Below, in pieces: positions 16,670 through 24,002 of a stretch of DNA of 64,000 bases; within the stretch, counting starts at the first letter, position 1; every line of letters starts with the position of its first letter. Source of the stretch: Candidatus Nanosynbacter sp. TM7-087 (GTDB lineage Bacteria; Patescibacteriota; Saccharimonadia; Saccharimonadales; Saccharimonadaceae); contig NZ_JAJQJU010000003.1 in NCBI RefSeq assembly GCF_022828365.1, forward strand, positions 1 to 64,000, in the 5' to 3' direction. The notes under the pieces were generated by a model. The model worked only from the letters and a program-made list of their open reading frames with translations. It was not told the origin of the DNA and did not search any database. The position numbers and the translations under genes were made by a program.

Positions 16670-17101
16670 TTATTGTTGAGAGGATTGAGAAGTTGATTGA
16701 GATGTTGAGCCAGATTGCGAGACGTCTGACGGTGGTGTATTTGTCGTACCGTTTTGAGACGACGGTGCTTGCTGCGATGAAGATGGACCTAATTGTCCCG
16801 ACTGGTTGGATTGAGTCTGATTTGAAGTGCCATTTGCGCCAGATTGTTGCCTAGAACCGCCCGGACCACCTTGGCTCTGACTCATGCCTGGAGGACCGCC
16901 AGCCTGACTAGTCATTTGACTTCCGCTGGAGCCGCCAACTTGCATTCCAGCCACAAATCCTAGCCCACATAGTACTACTCCACCTATCGCTATTCCTATT
17001 GCCGCACCGACGCCAATGGAATGCTTTTCGCCCGAACTTCCTCCTGAATTATTAAAAACGTTTTCTGGCGTTGTTTGAGTTTCTTGATTTAATCTTGTCA
17101 T
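16670..17101 (-). CDS. Small single-pass membrane protein with Gly/Ser/Gln-rich tail
   Basis: A 143-residue protein with a polar N-terminus, one transmembrane helix (GVGAAIGIAIGGVVLCGLGFVAGM, about residues 30-54) and a low-complexity tail of Gly, Ser, Gln, Pro and Thr, probably outside the cell. AAGGAG precedes the ATG. It lies 28 bases after the GT2-GT39 fusion gene on the same strand and is probably its operon partner. The tail resembles a linker or a target for O-glycosylation; that link is inference. No family is recognised. Confidence 0.65.
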   Translation of the reverse strand: MTRLNQETQTTPENVFNNSGGSSGEKHSIGVGAAIGIAIGGVVLCGLGFVAGMQVGGSSGSQMTSQAGGPPGMSQSQGGPGGSRQQSGANGTSNQTQSNQSGQLGPSSSQQAPSSQNGTTNTPPSDVSQSGSTSQSTSQSSQQ

Positions 17102-17129
17102 AATAATTCTCCTTTGTTCAAATTACTTT

Positions 17130-19778
17130 CTATGCAGACAATTCGTATAATGTTACATCGCTACCTCCATAATTAATGACTTTACCGTTTTGTTTTATCC
17201 AATTTGTGATTTCGTTATTACCGCCACCAGGACCACCGCTACCGTGACCGCGCGAGCTGGCTGCGTAATATCTCAATTTTCCCGAAGCCACTAATTGCTT
17301 AAATTGATCAAGAGTCAATGGCGTATCACTACCATTAAATCCACCAATTGCCATGACGGGTTGGCCACTGGTTAGCTGGATTGCCGCAGATTCATTTGCG
17401 CTGTCCACCGCCACTAACCAAGTAGCGCCATTTTGGTTTTGTAAAAGGTACTGAACTAACGCGCTGTCTGCCTGAGATTTTTCATTATTACTTCCCTGCA
17501 TCGCCGTTGAACTCGGGCCTGCTGTCGGAATACTGCCTGTGTGCGTAACATTGACAGTAGACAGCGTGTAGACAACTGGAGCGGTCATACACGCAGCCAC
17601 AGAGGTAATAATCGCCAAGTTCTGAAGCCAACGTTTCGGTACATATAGATTGACCAATAGTCCAATCATACCGATAACCCCCAGAATACCAACCGTCCAC
17701 ATTAGCCAAGTCATCGTACCAGCGTAGCTAAGAATGATTATCGCAATCACCGCCGTCACGCCAACCAACATCGGCAAAATCCAAGCATACGACTTTCGCC
17801 TGACGTACGCACCCCACAGAAACGGCACACCAATTCCAACCAAAGCTGCCACAGCCGGTGCCATAACCACCACGTAGTACGGGTGAATCACGCCGCTAGT
17901 CATGCTAAATATTACGATATGAACGATCAGCCAAAGTATCCAGAATATCACCGCCGCTCGTCCGCGATTAGTCCGCGGAGTTTTGCGTAAAATCCACAAG
18001 AGTAGTCCGCCACTTGCCAAGGCTAACACCAGTAGCCATGCAATGTTCGGCCCAAAATCGTTATTGAATATCCTAAATATTCCCGTTTGTCCACCAAATC
18101 CAGTACCTCCAGGACCGTGACCACCACTGGGAGCGCCACCCATTCCGCCAGGGCTTACTATTGCCATTCCTCCACTCGGAGGAGTTCCGCCACCTCCGCC
18201 GCCGTGGTTTCCTAATAGCCGACCAAAACCGTTATAGCCAAAAATCAAACTCCAAATACTATTGTCATTCGTACTACCAACCCACGGTCGATTACCAGAC
18301 GGCGTCAGCCAAACAAGCACGCTCCACCATAAAGTCGACACCGTCGTAATCACGCCCGCAAACATCAAATGTAGAAATCGCGTAACAATTGGTGGCTTAG
18401 CGAACGCCAGATAGACAATCACCATCGCAGGCAAAACCATTAAACCTTGTAGCATTTTTGTATTAAACGCCAGACCTGTAAATAACCCCGCCAAACCAAG
18501 CCACAGAAGTGGACGCTCACCTTCTAACGATCTAAGGAATGCGTAGCCGCTGGCGGTGAGCATAAACGTCAGAATAGCGTCTGGATTATTAAATCCGAAC
18601 ATCAACGCTGCAACAGGAGTTAACATTAGTGTAACTGCGGAAATTATCGCACTAGCAAAGCCGAATTGCCGTTTCACTGCCGAATATAATAGCCAGACCG
18701 AACCTACGCCAGCTAGCACGCTAGGTAAAAGCATTGAAAAGCTGGAAAATCCAAGTAGCCTAGCGCTAAGTCCCATTATCATCGTCGCTAGCGGAGGCTT
18801 GTCGATTGAAACATAATTCGCCGCGTCCAAACTGCCAAACAGCCACGCCGTCCAGTTTTGGCTTGCTGCCTGCACCGCCGCCGCGTAATAACTATTTGCC
18901 ATGCCATTATGCATCGCGCCAAACATATACAACGCGCCCGTCGTAATTAACAGAATCGGAAGAGTCATTTTCTCAAACCACGAACGATTGTCCAATTCTT
19001 TATTAACTCGATGAAGCCCTTTTAAATCATCGACCGCAGTTTTTACAATCTTCACACGACTATCAGTATCTTCAATCCAAGTAACGGGTTGCTCATGAAT
19101 CGGCACGCCCGCGCGCTCCGTTTTAATCAAAAGTTCGGTATCAAAGAACCACTCATTGTCCTTAATTTTTGGCAAAAATCTCTTCGCTACATCACGGCGA
19201 ATTGCCTTAAATCCGCACTGCGCATCGCTAAATTTGGTTCGTGACGTCAATTTGATAATCTTGTTATAACACCGTGAAATAAACTCCCGCTTAAAACCGC
19301 GGCTAGTTTTTGACTCTTTCATCAATCGAGAGCCAATTGCCACGCCTGCTTCGCCCGCCACAAGCGGCTGAATCATCGGCAGAAAATCGTCCAAGCTAGT
19401 GGATAAATCAACATCCATATATGTCAGGATATCCGCCTGACTGCTTTGCCAGACCTGTTTCAACGCTCGTCCACGACCGCGTTCAGCCAGCCTTACGACA
19501 CGAACTGATTGATGATTTTGTGCCAAGTTTTTCGCTATTTTCAAGGTATTATCTTGACTGCCATTATCTGCAATTGTTATCTGATAACGATATGGCAAAT
19601 TTTCCATCATGTATTCGTCAAGCGTTTCAATGCTGCTTTGAAGAATTTTCTCCTCATTCAGCACCGGCACGACTATATCGACGGATGGATTAACTATCGC
19701 CCGAAACGGCGATGGGCTAGAATCGGACGTAATAAGTCGCGACCTAGCTAATGGTTGGGGTGTGGTTATTGCTCTCAT
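17130..19778 (-). CDS. Fusion of GT2 polyprenyl-phosphate glycosyltransferase and GT39/ArnT-like membrane mannosyltransferase
   Basis: An 882-residue protein. Residues about 35-260 form a dolichyl-phosphate-mannose-synthase-like GT2 domain (VDIVVPVLNEE, TYMDVDLSTSLDD). Residues about 280-720 form a multi-pass GT39/PMT-like domain with YVSIDKPPLATMIMGLSARL. A C-terminal extracytoplasmic domain (ATWLVAVDSANESAAIQL, VMAIGGFNGSD) closes it. The two halves correspond to separate genes in Bacillus (ykcC and ykcB). A Gly-rich insertion (about residues 525-565) sits in a loop. The fusion would make the lipid-linked sugar and use it in one polypeptide. ATG 19778 is chosen over 19796; neither has a clear Shine-Dalgarno site. 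Confidence 0.85.
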   Translation of the reverse strand: MRAITTPQPLARSRLITSDSSPSPFRAIVNPSVDIVVPVLNEEKILQSSIETLDEYMMENLPYRYQITIADNGSQDNTLKIAKNLAQNHQSVRVVRLAERGRGRALKQVWQSSQADILTYMDVDLSTSLDDFLPMIQPLVAGEAGVAIGSRLMKESKTSRGFKREFISRCYNKIIKLTSRTKFSDAQCGFKAIRRDVAKRFLPKIKDNEWFFDTELLIKTERAGVPIHEQPVTWIEDTDSRVKIVKTAVDDLKGLHRVNKELDNRSWFEKMTLPILLITTGALYMFGAMHNGMANSYYAAAVQAASQNWTAWLFGSLDAANYVSIDKPPLATMIMGLSARLLGFSSFSMLLPSVLAGVGSVWLLYSAVKRQFGFASAIISAVTLMLTPVAALMFGFNNPDAILTFMLTASGYAFLRSLEGERPLLWLGLAGLFTGLAFNTKMLQGLMVLPAMVIVYLAFAKPPIVTRFLHLMFAGVITTVSTLWWSVLVWLTPSGNRPWVGSTNDNSIWSLIFGYNGFGRLLGNHGGGGGGTPPSGGMAIVSPGGMGGAPSGGHGPGGTGFGGQTGIFRIFNNDFGPNIAWLLVLALASGGLLLWILRKTPRTNRGRAAVIFWILWLIVHIVIFSMTSGVIHPYYVVVMAPAVAALVGIGVPFLWGAYVRRKSYAWILPMLVGVTAVIAIIILSYAGTMTWLMWTVGILGVIGMIGLLVNLYVPKRWLQNLAIITSVAACMTAPVVYTLSTVNVTHTGSIPTAGPSSTAMQGSNNEKSQADSALVQYLLQNQNGATWLVAVDSANESAAIQLTSGQPVMAIGGFNGSDTPLTLDQFKQLVASGKLRYYAASSRGHGSGGPGGGNNEITNWIKQNGKVINYGGSDVTLYELSA

Positions 19779-19843
19779 GCAAACCACTATAAACAAGCGT
19801 TCTGTAAAAATGCTTTAAGACGTCTGCAAATATCTCAGAATGC

Positions 19844-20227
19844 CTACATACCATCAAAAATCAATAAAATCGCATCGCCGTCTACGTTATTAACGCCCAG
19901 CTCTATAAACCTCATCAAATCATCTATCTGCTTAACAATGTCAGCCTCTCGTCCCTCTTCCGCCAACTTTCGTATCTCTGGCAATTCATTCTTTACCAGA
20001 CGAATATATGAGTAGCCGTCTATAGCGGTATGTCCATAAAGATCAATATGCGTAATCACTGGAAATCGCTGCTCAAAATCTTCAACATTCTCAACTAAAC
20101 TACTAGCAAAGTTAAAAATGTCCTTTAAGTCATTACTCTTTGGGCTACTCTTAAAATCATCCCGTAAACATTGACTAGAAAGAAATCTAGCCCACATACC
20201 ATCGCAATAAGTATTATTCATAGTCAT
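19844..20227 (-). CDS. Hypothetical protein
   Basis: A 127-residue soluble protein with mixed helix/strand composition and a distinctive VITHIDLYGHTAIDGYSYIR segment, which could be an immunity-protein-like or small regulatory fold. AGGTGA lies upstream of the ATG with suitable spacing. It stands alone between the GT2-GT39 gene and the tRNA-Asn island, outside the direct repeats. I do not recognise a family. Confidence 0.6.
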   Translation of the reverse strand: MTMNNTYCDGMWARFLSSQCLRDDFKSSPKSNDLKDIFNFASSLVENVEDFEQRFPVITHIDLYGHTAIDGYSYIRLVKNELPEIRKLAEEGREADIVKQIDDLMRFIELGVNNVDGDAILLIFDGM

Positions 20228-20278
20228 TATTATCTCACCTATTCCGCGTTATTAGAAATGTATAACCGCAAAAACAAT

Positions 20279-20311
20279 AAAAAAGACCTCAACTATATTT
20301 GTTGAAGTCTT
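20279..20311 (-). terminator. Terminator, probably the original one for tRNA-Asn
   Basis: On the minus strand AAGACTTCAAC pairs with GTTGAGGTCTT (one G-U pair) and is followed by TTTTTT. It lies just beyond the left 13-bp repeat, where the end of the tRNA-Asn transcript would have been before the island inserted. Confidence 0.7.
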
Positions 20312-20316
20312 AAAAT

Positions 20317-20329
20317 TCGATTTGGCTCC
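20317..20329 (-). repeat. Left 13-bp direct repeat (candidate att site)
   Basis: TCGATTTGGCTCC is identical to the sequence at the 3' end of tRNA-Asn (23514-23526). On the minus strand it reads GGAGCCAAATCGA, containing the last tRNA bases and CCA. Upstream bases include a T-loop-like TTCGAAA. Confidence 0.75.
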
Positions 20330-20425
20330 CCTTGGCGGGCATATTTCGAATCGCCTTGTTTTCCTATGACATAAAAAGACTCGAGGAAGTTAAGGTTATT
20401 TTATATCAACAAGAAAGGAATATTA

Positions 20426-20680
20426 ATGGATAATCTCATCGATAAAAACACGAAAAGCGAAATGGCTTATTGGACGAAACACTTTTCTTTTATGGAAGAA
20501 GCCGACTTTGACCTATTGGACACTGGCGAGTTTACGGTAATCCAGAGAATGTCATATAACTATGTCGAGCAATCAAAAACCGACACTAAGGTAGCAGATA
20601 AAGTGATGAAACGATGCAGTGGTATGATGTGGATACAAAGTGGGTATCACCTAGAAATACTTATCCATCAACATCTTTAG
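20426..20680 (+). CDS. Short hypothetical protein in the island
   Basis: An 84-residue frame with AAAGGA six bases before the ATG. The first 60 residues are acidic and polar (EEADFDLLDTGEFTVIQRM), the end (MMWIQSGYHLEILIHQHL) overlaps the 3' end of the restriction enzyme gene by 30 bases on the opposite strand, so it may be truncated. No family recognised. A remnant of an island gene or a small regulator are both possible. Confidence 0.45.
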   Translation: MDNLIDKNTKSEMAYWTKHFSFMEEADFDLLDTGEFTVIQRMSYNYVEQSKTDTKVADKVMKRCSGMMWIQSGYHLEILIHQHL

Positions 20681-21751
20681 AGCGACCTTATGCTCTGTTT
20701 GCAATTCAGTATCACTCTCAACCAGTTCAACGTATTTATTCAGGAAATCTTTAGGGTTGGAAATGAGCCTCAAGTAATATTTCAAGGATTGGTATAGACC
20801 ATTGATGATGACTTGGCATCCGTGTTCTTGCTCAATCTCAAATACCAACTGATTATTCTCAGATACATCGCCAGGGTTTTGCTCTTTGCCAGACAGGATG
20901 TAATAACGCTCAACCCCAAATTTATTAATCTTTTCATACGCAACTCTTACAATCTGTGGGGTTATTGGCTTATCAAGTTTGACCTCGACCGCCTCGAAAA
21001 TGTGATTGTCTTTTTTCACTTCTATATCACCAGCACTCCTAGACGTTCTATCTGATGCCGTATGGCTTCCGAGGGGCAACAATATACATCCTCTGTATCG
21101 ACCCATCTCTGGGACTAAGATTGAGTAAATAGCGTAAAAAGCCAACACGGGCAACTTTGAACCGCCGTGAGTTCCGTAATTTGTAGTAAAGTGTCTTTCC
21201 AACATATGGATGATTTCTGAGATAGATACATCGTCTGACGAAATCTTCGCAATTTCCACTTTATTGTCTTCACGGTATTTAATACCACCCCTTAGTAGTT
21301 CAATTAACACATTTTCAGCATTTTGCTTTCCTTTCTGTATTTCATGTACTATTTCTAGGAAAGATGTTTTAAGGACTTCAGGGGTAATTTTACCGTTGAA
21401 ATTAAAATCATATGGGTAATCTTGCTCCAGGCTCCTAGTAAGCCAACCACTCTCAGCCATTGAAGGAAGGTTTTTCTCTTTAAGGAATGGAGTGATATAT
21501 TTCGTGTCGAAACTTCTTCCAGAAAAACCGCCTGGTAAATCGATTTTATGATAACGGATATCTTGGGCTGGATTTAGTGTTTTATAAAAAGCCAACGTTA
21601 TCAAGACGGTATAAACACCCTTATTCACGTTGATTCTTTCTAAGACGTAATCAAGATAGTTTTGGATTTTTGGTTGAAAGTAGATTGATTTATTTTTTGA
21701 TGCCTCATTGTAATAGGTATTTAATTTATTTTTAATATCTACGTCTGTCAT
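20651..21751 (-). CDS. Type II restriction endonuclease, resembling the SacI family
   Basis: The 366-residue protein follows a cytosine-5 methyltransferase gene with an ATGA overlap (21748-21751), the normal layout of a type II system. A PD-(D/E)xK-like core is visible: SAGDIEV then EAVEVKLDK. The N-terminal region with GGFSGRSFDTKYITPFLK and ESGWLTRSLEQ resembles SacI-family enzymes as I remember them, so a GAGCTC-like site is possible but unproven. It appears full length. Confidence 0.8.
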   Translation of the reverse strand: MTDVDIKNKLNTYYNEASKNKSIYFQPKIQNYLDYVLERINVNKGVYTVLITLAFYKTLNPAQDIRYHKIDLPGGFSGRSFDTKYITPFLKEKNLPSMAESGWLTRSLEQDYPYDFNFNGKITPEVLKTSFLEIVHEIQKGKQNAENVLIELLRGGIKYREDNKVEIAKISSDDVSISEIIHMLERHFTTNYGTHGGSKLPVLAFYAIYSILVPEMGRYRGCILLPLGSHTASDRTSRSAGDIEVKKDNHIFEAVEVKLDKPITPQIVRVAYEKINKFGVERYYILSGKEQNPGDVSENNQLVFEIEQEHGCQVIINGLYQSLKYYLRLISNPKDFLNKYVELVESDTELQTEHKVALKMLMDKYF

Positions 21752-22812
21752 AAGTTATACTGCTCCTTAATTTGTTTATAAACCGCCTCAATCATTGGGA
21801 TTGCGACAGAGTTGCCAATTTGCTTGTAGCAAGAGGTCGTATTCTTACTTTTCTTAAAACTCTTTGGAAAACCTTGAAGTTTATAACACTCATCAACTGT
21901 CAATTTTCTGACGATTTTGCCATCATAAATCCAAAATCTTCCAGTAGTTTCTTGAGATGGTAACGTTGGATGAGTTCCTTCTATGTAGTATATGCGGTTC
22001 GGTTGCTTATGTACCCTAGAAAGATGCTCAGTATTTGGTCTAACACCAGCCTTCCTTATAGATTTATTGCGATATCCGCAGAATATTAAACCCGACTCCT
22101 GTTTCTTCCACAATTCCTTCGGAATAATAGTGTAATCTTTAGGGTCAAGAATTTCAAAATTGCCATTTTTATCGAGAATATCTTTGATTAACTTCGACTC
22201 CTTTGTTTCCAGTTTCGAAAAATCAAACTCTTTCTCTTTATTTGCAATGATAATAATTCGTTCACGGTTTTGGGCGGTTCCGAAATCCTTAGCATTTAGG
22301 ATTTTCCAAGATGTCTTATAGCCAATATTGTTCAACTCTTGAAGAATTACCTTGAGTGTCCTTCCGCCATCGTGATATTTTAAATGCTTAACGTTTTCAA
22401 GGAATATAACCTTCGGCTGTTTAGCCTTGGTTATTTCTAAGACGTTGAAGAATAAGGTTCCTCGTGTATCGGCAAAGCCACGCTGTTTACCAGAAATAGA
22501 AAAAGGTTGACAAGGGAAACCGCCACACAATACATCGTGGTTGGGAATAGTTTTTGGGTCGACCTTAGTGATATCGCCAGCGAATAGTGGTTGGTCGAAT
22601 GATGCCTTACCAGAAGAGGATGGCTCAAGTTTAAAGATATCTGGCGATGTACTCTTAAAGTTATCTTCGTAAACCTTTCTGCATTCATTGTCCCATTCGG
22701 AAACGTACACACATTCGGCTCCTTGTTTGCTTAACGCAAAATGAAAACCGCCAATGCCAGCAAAGAGGTCAATAAAAGTCGTTTTCTTGCCATTACTTTC
22801 GTTTGTTTTCAT
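21748..22812 (-). CDS. DNA (cytosine-5)-methyltransferase
   Basis: The 354-residue enzyme has the ordered m5C motifs: I DLFAGIGGFHFAL, IV GGFPCQPFSISGKQRGF with catalytic Cys, VI IFLENVKHL, VIII QNRERIIIIA and X IGNSVAIPMI. It would protect the host DNA from the neighbouring endonuclease. Upstream lies the HTH gene on the same strand with a 14-base gap, so the three genes may form one unit with the HTH protein as controller. Confidence 0.95.
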   Translation of the reverse strand: MKTNESNGKKTTFIDLFAGIGGFHFALSKQGAECVYVSEWDNECRKVYEDNFKSTSPDIFKLEPSSSGKASFDQPLFAGDITKVDPKTIPNHDVLCGGFPCQPFSISGKQRGFADTRGTLFFNVLEITKAKQPKVIFLENVKHLKYHDGGRTLKVILQELNNIGYKTSWKILNAKDFGTAQNRERIIIIANKEKEFDFSKLETKESKLIKDILDKNGNFEILDPKDYTIIPKELWKKQESGLIFCGYRNKSIRKAGVRPNTEHLSRVHKQPNRIYYIEGTHPTLPSQETTGRFWIYDGKIVRKLTVDECYKLQGFPKSFKKSKNTTSCYKQIGNSVAIPMIEAVYKQIKEQYNL

Positions 22813-22826
22813 TACTTATTCTTTCT

Positions 22827-23018
22827 TTAGTTAGATGATTTACGGATAAAGTCATCAACATCTGATTTGCGATATCGTCTGATACGTTTTACTCCAATTC
22901 TGACTGCTTGTAAGGCGCCATTCTTATCCCACACCCTAAGCGTATTTGGATGAACTTTTAACATCCGACTCACTTCTTGCAAGGTAAGATACTCAGGTAA
23001 TTCCTGCTCACTTTTCAT
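22827..23018 (-). CDS. Small helix-turn-helix protein (MerR/excisionase type)
   Basis: A 63-residue protein matching the helix_turn_helix_17/excisionase pattern: YLTLQEVSRMLKVHPNTLRV, then a wing and SDVDDFIRK. ATG 23018 is chosen because a TATAAT (23030-23025) ends six bases before it, while the longer frame (23033) would start upstream of that promoter. It may be the island's excisionase or the controller of the restriction-modification genes that follow it. Confidence 0.8.
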   Translation of the reverse strand: MKSEQELPEYLTLQEVSRMLKVHPNTLRVWDKNGALQAVRIGVKRIRRYRKSDVDDFIRKSSN

Positions 23019-23039
23019 ATATTTATTATACAATATTTA

Positions 23040-23298
23040 ATAGAATTACGGGAAAAAGTAATAACTAATTCTAAATGAGTAAATCTACAACCAGGGTAGA
23101 TAGCGGCTATGCCTAGCCTGAAAGCCTGAGTAAAATTTCTGAAATAATGACTACTCAAACGCCTAGGCTTCAAAATGTAATCCAAAGCGTAGTCGACCAA
23201 CAGAATAGGCTTTTTGCAAATACTGTTCTAACTCCTAGTCTAGAAGAATACTGTGGGCGACTAGGATAGAAGCAGGAACTAATAAAAAGAATAACAAG
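23040..23298. other. Gene-poor stretch of the island
   Basis: About 260 bases without a convincing gene. A 40-codon plus-strand frame (23147-23269; MTTQTPRLQNVIQSVVDQQN...) ends before the recombinase remnant in a different frame, and CCTAGGC/GCCTAG words recur. I read it as decayed recombinase sequence, but no domain is recognisable. Confidence 0.4.
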
Positions 23299-23493
23299 TT
23301 GATGGAACTTACAAACAACTATAAAAGTTTCGAAGCATACCGTTCCTATCTGTTAGGACTAGCCTCAAAGACACGAAGGATATTTGAAAGTTCGAAACCA
23401 GAGCAAAAGAACAAGATTTTGAAACTATTATTTTCGAACCTTGAAATCAACGAAAAAAGGCTCAACTGTAATCCGTTAGAGCCTTTCAATGCG
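23299..23493 (+). pseudogene. C-terminal remnant of a serine site-specific recombinase
   Basis: The frame encodes FEAYRSYLLGLASKTRRIFE followed by KPEQKNKILKLLFSNLEINE and LEPFNA, the ending typical of large serine recombinases (FE.S.PE.KN.IL...FSNLE....L...L..PF). The catalytic resolvase domain is absent and stops occur upstream in this frame (TAG at 23236). After residue 65 the frame runs into the tRNA. It points to a recombinase that once moved the island. Confidence 0.72.
23453..23486 (-). terminator. Present terminator of tRNA-Asn, supplied by the island
   Basis: On the minus strand AAAGGCTCTAAC pairs with GTTGAGCCTTT (one bulged base) and is followed by TTTTTT. It lies within the recombinase remnant on the opposite strand. 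Confidence 0.72.
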
Positions 23494-23513
23494 TCATCAA
23501 CGATGCCAAAATC

Positions 23514-23526
23514 TCGATTTGGCTCC
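23514..23526 (-). repeat. Right 13-bp direct repeat (candidate att site within tRNA-Asn)
   Basis: TCGATTTGGCTCC, identical to 20317-20329, covers the last bases of the tRNA, its encoded CCA and six following bases. Confidence 0.75.
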
Positions 23527-23594
23527 GGGGGCGGGGTTCGAACCCGCGGCCTATTGGTTAACAGCCAACCGCTCTACCGCTGAGCTACCCCGGA
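23520..23594 (-). tRNA. tRNA-Asn (GTT)
   Basis: A full cloverleaf on the minus strand: acceptor TCCGGGG/CCCCGGA, D-arm GCTCAGCGGTAGAGC, anticodon arm GTTGG-CTGTTAA-CCAAT with anticodon GTT, T-arm GCGGG-TTCGAAC-CCCGC, discriminator G and encoded CCA. It is the integration site of the adjacent island. Confidence 0.97.
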
Positions 23595-23635
23595 ATATGT
23601 GTTGTATTATAGCGAGTTTTTGAATAGTTGTAAAG

Positions 23636-23968
23636 TTACTGACGGACAATTTCTAATGCTTTTTTTAAAATCTCCACTTCCGAGCGTGATTTTTCGTCGT
23701 CCTCGGCTTCTCTCTTCTTAATTTCTTTCGCTAAATTCTGCCACCAAACTTCTTTTTTCTCACTGCTCAGCGTCAAAGACCTAACTTCGCCATCCTGCTT
23801 CTCTAAAAATCCCGCAGCCACCAAATTATCAACATGTTTTGCTACCGTCGATACCGATTTATAGCCCAAGGCGCGCATAATTTCCCGAAGCGTCGGACTG
23901 TAGCCATTGCCCTTTATAAATCCATCGATAAAATCCAACATTATTTTTTGCTTTTTCGTTAGTTTCAT
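23636..23968 (-). CDS. LexA-like DNA-binding protein lacking the protease domain
   Basis: A 110-residue protein with the LexA N-terminal winged helix (LTKKQKIMLDFIDGFIKGNG, YSPTLREIMRALGYKSVSTV, AKHVDNLVAAGFLE). It has a charged helical C-terminus instead of the S24 self-cleavage domain, so it cannot be inactivated by RecA-stimulated cleavage. ATG 23968 lies six bases after a TATACT; the longer frame (23986) would start inside the promoter. It is divergent from the first gene of the glycan locus and probably controls it. Confidence 0.82.
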   Translation of the reverse strand: MKLTKKQKIMLDFIDGFIKGNGYSPTLREIMRALGYKSVSTVAKHVDNLVAAGFLEKQDGEVRSLTLSSEKKEVWWQNLAKEIKKREAEDDEKSRSEVEILKKALEIVRQ

Positions 23969-23974
23969 ATCTAA

Positions 23975-23996
23975 AGTATACACCATACGCTATACT
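23975..23996. promoter_or_regulatory. Back-to-back -10 elements forming a palindrome (AGTATA-N10-TATACT)
   Basis: TATACT occurs on both strands, at 23980-23975 (minus) and 23991-23996 (plus), each ending six bases before an ATG. The pair makes an inverted repeat with a ten-base spacer, similar in length to a LexA-type operator. A single dimer could repress both the LexA-like gene and the glycan locus. Confidence 0.6.
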
Positions 23997-24002
23997 TAAA
24001 GT

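Larger units (their letters stand above)
20317..23526. mobile_element. 3.2-kb genomic island integrated at tRNA-Asn
   Basis: The segment is bounded by 13-bp direct repeats that coincide with the tRNA-Asn 3' end. It holds a type II restriction-modification pair, an excisionase-like HTH protein, a short unknown gene and the C-terminal remnant of a serine recombinase beside the tRNA. Each end has its own minus-strand terminator. This is the arrangement expected of an integrated, now decayed, defence island. Confidence 0.72.

Noticed and set aside
20317-20358. A second tRNA gene next to the left repeat
   Set aside because: Only a T-loop-like TTCGAAA and the acceptor end GGGGAGCCA are visible; no anticodon arm or D-arm can be folded.
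23147-23269. 40-codon plus-strand frame as an independent gene
   Set aside because: No ribosome binding site and no family match; it lies in decayed island sequence before the recombinase remnant.
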